Source of the DNA: Tetragonia tetragonoides
Lineage: Eukaryota; Streptophyta; Magnoliopsida; Caryophyllales; Aizoaceae
NCBI GenBank assembly: GCA_038025085.1
Contig: CM076154.1
Location: forward strand, 32,728,501-32,792,500
Direction of reading: 5' to 3'
DNA length: 64,000 nucleotides
Shown: positions 57,453 through 64,000 of the stretch, in pieces
How the letters are laid out: every line of letters starts with the position of its first letter
Position numbering within the stretch: position 1 is the stretch's first letter
Translations under genes and position numbers: made by a program
The notes under the pieces: model-generated
What the model was told of the DNA's origin: nothing
Database searches by the model: none
The model's input: only the letters and a program-made list of their open reading frames with translations

Positions 57453-58082
57453 TCGGTGCCGAGCTTTTCAAGCCTATGGTTTCAGGAATGGTGATGATAA
57501 GCAGTTGAAGAGCCCGTCTATGAAAATTGCATTTTGTTTTGTATGGGTAGAGCTAGGCAGCTAGCTATCTCCGACTAATGATCAGTATGAGTGTAATTAT
57601 GTACTTTTGTATGGAAGATGTATGCAAATATACATCTAAATAACATTCGATGTTCTCAAACTCTTGTGCTATATTATGCATAGTTCTTGGCAAAGTGCTA
57701 GAATCATATATTACTGTAAATTAATTTTTAAAGATGGCAGCCCAGGAAAAGATGAAAATTACTGAACTACTAAGCTCATTTCAACTAAATGAAGAGTTGC
57801 AGCAGCTACTGAACATCAAGGCAGGGTAGGGGTAGAGGTCGGTTGCACACAGTTTTACTCCCGTTAGAGTCTCGTAGAGAGGTTGTTTCCGTTTGACCCG
57901 AGATCCACAGATACCATTCGACTGCCTGAGTGCCCTTGATTCTCTCAGTGACTTTTTTTTTGCTCGATTCTCTGTGACTTCCATCCTGGTTCTCTGTGGT
58001 ATCAAACTGACTCAATCTTCTAATGTAGATTTTCAGGGTAAAATCAATCCCTAACTTCCAATAAAAGTGTAGCCAATGAAGC
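57453..58082 (+). repeat. Flank duplicated together with the palindrome element, copy A
   Basis: Nearly identical to 60432-61072: I noted only a few substitutions (for example 'gaagagttgcagc' against 'gaagtgctgcagc', and 'cctggttctctg' against 'cctgttgctctg'). Its content is unknown; a short minus-strand frame over it has no recognised family. It ends at 'gctaatgtttcc', after which the two copies diverge abruptly. Confidence 0.8.
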
Positions 58083-58940
58083 TAATGTTTCCTCACCCCT
58101 ATTAATCCCAAAGGGGAATTTTTGGATCCAACTATTCTTGTTCTGCAAATATTTAAGTGGATTACTTTTTGATTCTGCACATTCTTCACTGACTATTTGT
58201 TACCATATTGTTCTGTTTTTACACTATAAATTTGTTTCATATTCTATATTGTTAGCTCTTTTAAGCTTTTTGTATGATCTTGTCTGGCTCCATCTTGAAG
58301 TAACAAATTTCTCTCCAAGTTGTAAATGTGATTGCAAAAGAAACTCTGAACATTTTATGTTCTGACAATGATATCTTACCTGCTGAAAACAATTGAGCTT
58401 CCTGTATCTGTTTAATCTATAGTTACAGGATGCTTCTTTGGTTGGTCCTTCGTCCTCGAAAATCAAAAGTTTAAGAAATGAAAAAAAAAAGATAAATTTC
58501 AGTTGAAGTTAAACACAACATTGAAGCAAGCATCTCAGGTTAATCAGAAAATAGAACCATCGAGTCGTCACATAGAACATAAAACTTACATTTTTTTACT
58601 TAATATTATTACTAATTGTGAGTTGTCTATGCTTGATCCAACTCCATGGTGAAGCCAAGCAGTTTATGATGAATGCTAACAAACACAATAATGGTGCAAA
58701 CGGTAAAGACATGTTTAACACATATGAAAGGTAGAAATCTTGTTACTGGCATGTAAATACTAACAAACAAATCTCAAGTCAAAGAAACTAATCCAGCTAA
58801 ATAGGAGGACTAGTAGTTGACGTTCAAACTAACTTTTGAAATATAATAATTTTAAATTTTATTTTACACTCCGGATAAATAGTTACTGTGATCGATTGTA
58901 TGGTGGATACCCTGGAGTGGACGTGCACAAATTCTTGAAG
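58083..58940. other. Unique non-coding DNA between duplicated blocks
   Basis: No gene was recognised. Sequence composition is ordinary. Confidence 0.4.
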
Positions 58941-58944
58941 TGAA

Positions 58945-59043
58945 CCAAAAAAATATTATTATTATTATTTATTATTATTATTATTATTATTTATTGTTAT
59001 TATTATTATTATTATTATTATTTATTGTTATTATTATTATTAA

Positions 59044-59127
<84 letters not shown>

Positions 59128-59205
59128 TGATTATTGTTTAATTAATTAAAAATGTGAAATGATAGAGGGGAGGAGCCAGTAAATCGGTGCCGAGGTTATT
59201 TAGTG
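58945..59205 (+). mobile_element. Palindrome-rich element, 3' part only
   Basis: It contains the (TTA)n tract and the '...gatagaggggaggagcc' to 'cggtgccgag' end of the element, without leader and palindromes. It meets the inverted copy head-on at 59205-59211. Confidence 0.65.
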
Positions 59206-59210
59206 AACTA

Positions 59211-59286
59211 GCTCGGCACCGATTTACCGGCTCCTCCCCTCTATCATTTCACATTTTTAATTAATTAAACAATAATCAGTAATAAT

Positions 59287-59340
<54 letters not shown>

Positions 59341-59357
59341 TAATAATAATAGCAATA

Positions 59358-59393
<36 letters not shown>

Positions 59394-59832
59394 TAATAAT
59401 AATAATAATATTTTTTTTGCACAGTCGTCTGACATTTCAGACTCACCCATGGGTGAGTCGTCTGCGATTTCCGACTCACCCAAGGGTCAGTCGTCTGTCG
59501 ATCTCGACTCACCCAAGGGTGAGTCTGAAATCGCAGACGACTCACCCATGGGTGAGTCGGAAATCGCAGACGACTCACCCATGGGTGAGTCTGAAATCGC
59601 AGACGACTGTGCAAAAAAAATGCGCAAAAAAAATTTTTACCTCCTCCACCGTCGACAGCACTTCCTGGTCGCCGGCAGACATCCGCGGCCGTTGCTTGAG
59701 TGAATGTTGATGAAGATTGGGTATGAGAGTGGGTGGTAGAGAGGGAGAATTGGTGTGAGAGTTAGAGAGGGAGAGGATGAGTGAAAATTCAAAAAAGGGC
59801 AAAATTGGAATTTGGGGGGGCGGTAGGTAGTA
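59211..59832 (-). mobile_element. Palindrome-rich element, inverted copy
   Basis: It begins 'gctcggcaccgatttaccgg', the exact inverse of the 3' end of the other copies, so that terminus is defined. It contains six GACTCACCC-type half palindromes (59438-59592) and the CT-rich leader inverted. It has an extra 'agcacttcctggtc' segment near 59656 compared with the direct copies. Confidence 0.7.
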
Positions 59833-60227
59833 AATACCGCCCCAAATTACTACCTACCGCCCCCCCAAATTCCAATTTTGCCCTTTTTTAAATTTTCACT
59901 CATCCTCTCCCTCTCTAACTCTCACACCAATTCTCCCTCTCTACCACCCACTCTCATACCCAATCTTCATCAACATTCACTCAAGCAACGGCCGCGGATG
60001 TCTGCCGGCGAACCGTCGACGGTGGCGGAGGTAAATTTTTTTTTTGCGCATTTTTTTTGCACAGTCGTCTGCGATTTCCGACTCACCCATGGGTGAGTCG
60101 TCTGCGATTTCAGACTCACCCTTGGGTGAGTCGAGATCGACAGACGACTGACCCTTGGGTGAGTCGGAAATCGCAGACGACTCACCCATGGGTGAGTCGG
60201 AAATTTCAGACGACTGTGCAAAAAAAA

Positions 60228-60261
<34 letters not shown>

Positions 60262-60296
60262 TATTGTTATTATTATTATTATTATTATTTATTGTT

Positions 60297-60376
<80 letters not shown>

Positions 60377-60431
60377 TGATTATTGTTTAATTAATTAAAA
60401 ATGTGAAATGATAGAGGGGAGGAGCCGGTAA
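59833..60431 (+). mobile_element. Palindrome-rich element, copy E
   Basis: It is almost identical to 56868-57452 and placed back to back with the inverted copy, so 59211-60431 forms a ~1.2-kb inverted repeat with almost no spacer. Confidence 0.7.
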
Positions 60432-61072
60432 ATCGGTGCCGAGCTTTTCAAGCCTATGGTTTCAGGAATGGTGATGATAAGCAGTTGAAGAGCCCGTCTA
60501 TGAAAATTGCATTTTGTTTTGTATGGGTAGAGCTAGGCAGCTAGCTATCTCCGACTAATGATCAGTATGAGTGTAATTATGTACTTTTGTATGGAAGATG
60601 TATGCAAATATACATCTAAATAACATTCGATGTTCTCAAACTCTTGTGCTATATTATGCATAGTTCTTGGCAAAGTGCTAGAATCATATATTACTGTAAA
60701 TTAATTTTTAAAGATGGCAGCCCAGGAAAAGATGAAAATTACTGAACTACTAAGCTCATTTCAACTAAATGAAGTGCTGCAGCAGCTACTGAACATCAAG
60801 GCAGGGTAGGGGTAGAGGTCGGTTGCACACAGTTTTACTCCCGTTAGAGTCTCGTAGAGAGGTTGTTTCCGTTTGACCCGAGATCCACAGATACCATTCG
60901 ACTGCCTGAGTGCCCTTGATTCTCTCAGTGACTTTTTTTTTGCTCGATTCTCTGTGACTTCCATCCTGTTGCTCTGTGGTATCAAACTGACTCAATCTTC
61001 TAATGTAGATTTTCAGGGTAAAATCAATCCCTAACTTCCAATAAAAGTGTAGCCAATGAAGCTAATGTTTCC
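60432..61072 (+). repeat. Flank duplicated together with the palindrome element, copy E
   Basis: Partner of 57453-58082. It joins the truncated ISU1-like gene at 61072/61073. Confidence 0.8.
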
Positions 61073-61353
61073 ATGACATCCCCACAAGGACGATTACGAG
61101 CATCAATAGTTACGCCGGTGTTCTTATCGACCTTATTCTGGAACTTCATGACATCCCCACAAGCCGGAGCACCAACCAGACCCGTACCTACATCCACATC
61201 GTCTTTGTCAAACGATCCGATGTTTCTCGGGTTGTTGAAATGCTCAATTACTCGCTCATGGTACCTGCGGGTCACCAGCAATTGAGATTGAACATGGAAT
61301 TGGGATTGGGATTGGGCAAGCCCTACCAGGCTCTTGCATGTTTGTCGCAGCAT
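61073..61353 (-). pseudogene. ISU1-like: Truncated Fe-S cluster scaffold gene (ISU1/IscU-like), 5' part
   Basis: The minus-strand frame from 61353 begins with a mitochondrial-type basic leader and then has YHERVIEHFNNPRNIGSFDK and GTGLVGAPACGDVMKFQ, clear hallmarks of mitochondrial ISU scaffold proteins (first conserved cysteine in ACGDVM). It continues to 'GVTIDAR', then departs from the family: the expected FKTFGCGSA segment with the second cysteine, and the rest of the protein (third cysteine), are absent. After 'NRP' the sequence repeats the CGDVM codons and runs into the duplicated flank, stopping at 61024. ISU proteins assemble Fe-S clusters with a cysteine desulfurase and frataxin; this copy lacks two of three ligand cysteines and should not work. 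An intron donor at 'GATGCTC/GTAATC' is possible, with the second exon lost. Confidence 0.8.
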
Positions 61354-61554
61354 TTTTTTCTTCTTTTTCAGAGAGAGTTTTATAAGAGGTAGAGAAAAAC
61401 AGGAAAACGACGTTTTCTAAATTCTTGTTTTTTTTAATAAGCAAGAAGTCGGGCTCTCAGGCTTATTACATGGGAAATGTCTTCTTTGGGCCTGGGGTGG
61501 CTCAAAGACCCGTAATAACAAACTTAAGGGGCTTGGATTTTCAAAGTAGATTGA
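61354..61554. other. Upstream flank of the ISU1-like fragment
   Basis: It includes 'cttataaaactctc' on the minus strand (about 61372-61385), which may be a TATA-like element but is very close to the ATG. Otherwise nothing is recognised. Confidence 0.35.
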
Positions 61555-61771
61555 GGCCTTGTTCTTTTCGTCGTTTCTATGCTGTATTTCGTTTCGTTTC
61601 GTTTTGTTCCAATCTATTTCATTTCGTTCCGTGTCGTTCCGTTCCGCAATTTGTACTTCATTTTGTCTCACATTTTCTTCCAATATCTGTCTCGCGCCGT
61701 TCCGTTTCGTTCCGCGTCATTCCATTTCGTTCCTCACCGTCCCGCATAATTTCGTTGACGAGAACAGGGTC
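61555..61771. mobile_element. CGTTC-word MITE, copy 1 (217 bp)
   Basis: The ends GGCCTTGTTCTTTTCGTCG and GACGAGAACAGGGTC are inverted repeats flanked by TGA (61552-61554, 61772-61774). The interior is (CGTTC)n-type words around 'tgtacttcattttgtctcac'. Confidence 0.75.
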
Positions 61772-61877
61772 TGAAAAGGGAAGTATGAAGTCTCGTACGT
61801 GGCTTAGCTTGAGTTAATCAAAGAGGATCGTCGGTTCAAAGAATAGCCTACCGATGCTATCCTGACTAACTGTAGAC
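61772..61877. other. Spacer between MITEs
   Basis: Short non-coding spacer; nothing recognised. Confidence 0.4.
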
Positions 61878-61880
61878 TAA

Positions 61881-62043
61881 GGCCATGTTCTTTTTCTTCG
61901 TCTCCATGTTGTATCCCGTTCAGTTCCGCACCGTTCCGTTCCGCATTCTGTACTTCATTTTGTCTCACATTTTCTTTCATTTTTCGCGCCGCGTCGTACC
62001 GTTCCTCACCGTCCTGCAGCATTCTGTTGAAGAGAACAGGGCC
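61881..62043. mobile_element. CGTTC-word MITE, copy 2 (163 bp)
   Basis: The ends GGCCATGTTCTTTTTCTTCG and GAAGAGAACAGGGCC are flanked by TAA (61878-61880, 62044-62046). The core 'tgtacttcattttgtctcac' is identical to that in copies 1 and 3. Confidence 0.8.
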
Positions 62044-62055
62044 TAAGTACACTAA

Positions 62056-62212
62056 GGCCCTGTTCTTTTCGTCGATTCCATGCTGCATTCCGTTCCGTTC
62101 CGCGCCGCATTCTGTACTTCATTTTGTCTCACATATTTTTGAATTATCCGCGCCGCGCCGTTCCGTTCCGTTCCTCACCGTCCCGCACGATTCCGTTGAA
62201 GAGAACATGGCC
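62056..62212. mobile_element. CGTTC-word MITE, copy 3 (157 bp)
   Basis: The ends GGCCCTGTTCTTTTCGTCG and GAAGAGAACATGGCC are flanked by TAA (62053-62055, 62213-62215). It lies only 12 bases from copy 2, in the same orientation. Confidence 0.8.
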
Positions 62213-62301
62213 TAAGTAAATGTTCAACTCAAAAGAGACCTTTATTATGTGTGAGATTTCCAAGGTTGTATTTACATACATTGTTGGAAATGGTGGGGGA
62301 T

Positions 62302-62795
62302 TGTTGGAAATATTTCCAACATGTATGTGTAGTGTGTGAAAAGACATGTTGGTTCATACATGTCTATTTATGAAGGAGTCTTACTCCAACAGACACAATG
62401 ATTTCATTGTGTCTATTGGTGAAAAGACACATGCTATAGGCATGATGCTTCATGTGTGACACATAAATGTAAGGTCACAATGGTTCACAAGAGGCATGTA
62501 TTTTTCTATAAATAGAGGAAACCACAAGCCTCTTGGGATATGGTTAACATGTACAAGGGAGTAACATTCTAGTACCATGTAGCACACTAATCTCTCAACC
62601 TTGCATTCTCCTTGGTCTCTTAGTGTCCTAATATTGTTAGTGCAAGACGCTGTTAGGAACGAAACTCCATTGTATCTCAAAGACTGTTTTGGTTCTCCAG
62701 GTGCACGTAGAGATAAATCAAATAGGAAAGTGCCCTGAACGTGCCTCGAAGTTGTTTACGCCATTAAGCCATGTTCCTAAAAATATTTTTCAACA
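62302..62795 (+). repeat. Solo LTR (probably Copia-like), 494 bp
   Basis: It starts TGTTGGAAATATTTCC and ends ATATTTTTCAACA. It contains a good TATA element, 'ctataaataga' (about 62502-62512). The flanks GGGAT and GGGTA match at only three of five bases, so the target duplication is not certain. No internal domain or second LTR is present. Confidence 0.6.
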
Positions 62796-63166
62796 GGGTA
62801 TAAGTACTTAAATGAAGGATAGTTTGATTTGATTGTCGAGGCCCGAAGCATTTCGTCGAGGTCACTTTATAGAGCAGCTAGATGTTCATTGGCTAGTAAA
62901 TATGGAAATGGTAATGGTGTGTCTAGGACCCATTAGATTGCTCACTTTTTTGTCAAATTAAACAAATATTGGAAAGAGATTATTGCATATGTTATTTTGA
63001 ATGCCTATTGAATTAATCAAGTAAATAGGGAAGTCGCCACAAAAATTTTAAGAAAAACATTTAAGACCATAAAACAATCCAAGTTCGTTAAATATCTAAA
63101 AAGATTTCAATATAAATAAGTGCACCCAATTGCGATTGAGAATAATTACGACTCGTATAAATTACT
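62796..63166. other. Non-coding DNA
   Basis: No gene or repeat recognised. Confidence 0.4.
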
Positions 63167-63330
63167 TGGGGAGGGTAGCGCAATGGTGTATCTCCGACTT
63201 GTTCCCAGCAATGACCTGGGTTCAAGTCTCATTCTCAACAAATTTGGGTTTTACCTACTTTGCTCATAATCTAAAGGTTACAAAGACTAAGTTTGGGAGT
63301 GTATAGGTACGAGATGGGAAGATGTTAGAC
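63167..63330 (+). mobile_element. SINE-like unit with tRNA-type promoter
   Basis: It has an A-box-like 'ggtagcgcaatggtgta' (63174-63190) and a B-box-like 'tgggttcaagtctc' (63217-63230), followed by ~100 bases of body. The spacing of A and B boxes fits a pol III internal promoter. No A tail or target duplication was identified, so the 3' end is a guess. Confidence 0.4.
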
Positions 63331-63479
63331 ACCCAAATCGTCCTCTAAAACAACAGCCTCTGCTAAACTATCCATGTTGATTCTTAATTCACATTCTAAT
63401 GTTCAAAATAATGTGGTTGTCCAAAGTCCTAAATTAACTAGGTCGGTTAAACATGTCAAATTATCTAAGTTATCGCTTT

Positions 63480-63780
63480 GCTCATGATTATCTGGCAAAA
63501 CTGGCCCATACTGATTGACTCGACCCGAAAAACCCGATACGACTCCAAAAGCACCTAACCCGAATTTAACCCAAACCTAGATGGACCCGATCCAAACCGA
63601 TTTGACAGAAAATATTTTTAGACTCAAATGAGTTTGAGAAACTTAGTAAGAACAATTGACAACAATCCGATTGTGCCCCAAACCGAATTGACCAGAACCG
63701 ACCCGAAACATGCCCGAATTTGGCATATACCGATTATGACCTAATATAAATCGATCCGAATCGAAACCGACCCAAACGTC
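63480..63780. repeat. Degenerate 'CCCGAA/ACCGACCC' word repeat
   Basis: Many related words such as 'gacccgaa', 'aacccgaa', 'aaaccga' occur without a fixed period. It is the same kind of dispersed-oligomer sequence as the two patches in HIPP intron 2. Confidence 0.5.
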
Positions 63781-64000
63781 CTATTTACCAGGTCATTAAT
63801 ATACTTTTCAATAATTAATAAGTGCAAGCCAATCAATGATAATAATGATATTCTCCACCATAATGTACTTGCTAAACACGCCAATTATCCATATACGCCA
63901 ACAAATTCATTAGTAACTATAATAAAAGTTAAATTAAAACTATTGACAAAGTAAGCAAATCATGCAATATATACAAGAAAATGCTAACATACCACCTAAG
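63781..64000. other. Non-coding DNA to the window edge
   Basis: AT-rich; nothing recognised. Confidence 0.4.

Noticed and set aside
57094..60398. Open frames rich in His-Pro-Trp-Val-Ser repeats on both strands
   Set aside because: They are translations of the GACTCACCC/GGGTGAGTC palindromes and (TTA)n; both strands and several frames are open for the same reason.
62281..62301. First TGTTGGAAAT as the solo LTR start
   Set aside because: The second TGTTGGAAAT at 62302 gives flanks closer to a target duplication and a normal inverted terminus with the CAACA end.

Overview
The window is nuclear DNA of a flowering plant. Spliced coding exons, plant-specific protein families (a NGATHA-type B3 regulator, an isoprenylated HMA protein, an ECA1/prolamin-like secreted protein) and very dense transposon content show this. 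The AT-rich composition and the many fold-back elements built from AGTTC or CGTTC words remind me of Caryophyllales genomes, but that is an impression, not a demonstrated assignment. There are no bacterial operons, CRISPR arrays or viral genomes.

Layout. 0-15 kb: a tandemly duplicated secreted-protein gene. The left copy (pseudogene, ATG at 3832) is broken by a 5.06-kb Copia element, and its upstream flank by a LINE that itself carries a hAT-like element. The right copy (12850-13254) is intact; its flank is filled by an A-tailed retroposon and two TAA-flanked MITEs. 13.6-18.5 kb: a second hAT-like element with a nested retroposon, a two-LTR retrotransposon with only 161 bp between its LTRs, and a four-unit tandem array. 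18.4-26.1 kb: a group of tRNA-derived SINEs, then a three-exon HIPP metal-binding gene with a 3-kb second intron. 26.5-28 kb: a decayed Copia gag-pol. 28.6-39.1 kb: three elements in series separated by (TA)n tracts. The two large ones carry dozens of GGTCACTT octamers on one strand plus several tRNA-like cloverleaf modules; this is the most unusual part of the window. 39-46 kb: fold-back MITEs, some nested, and a LINE RNase H remnant. 46.8-48 kb: a NGATHA-like B3 transcription factor on the minus strand, with two paralogous non-coding segments at 39.2-39.7 and 50.0-51.1 kb. 53.5-54.9 kb: a non-autonomous CACTA element. 56.9-61.1 kb: a palindromic repeat element in direct, partial and inverted copies, including a very recent 1.2-kb duplication that abuts a truncated ISU1/IscU gene. 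61.5-64 kb: three CGTTCC MITEs, a solo LTR and a SINE-like unit.

Only three genes look intact: the ECA1-like gene, the HIPP gene and the NGATHA-like gene. They have no visible functional link. Most of the remaining structure is transposon insertion, nesting and local duplication, and several insertions can be dated relative to one another because target-site duplications and paralogous flanks survive.
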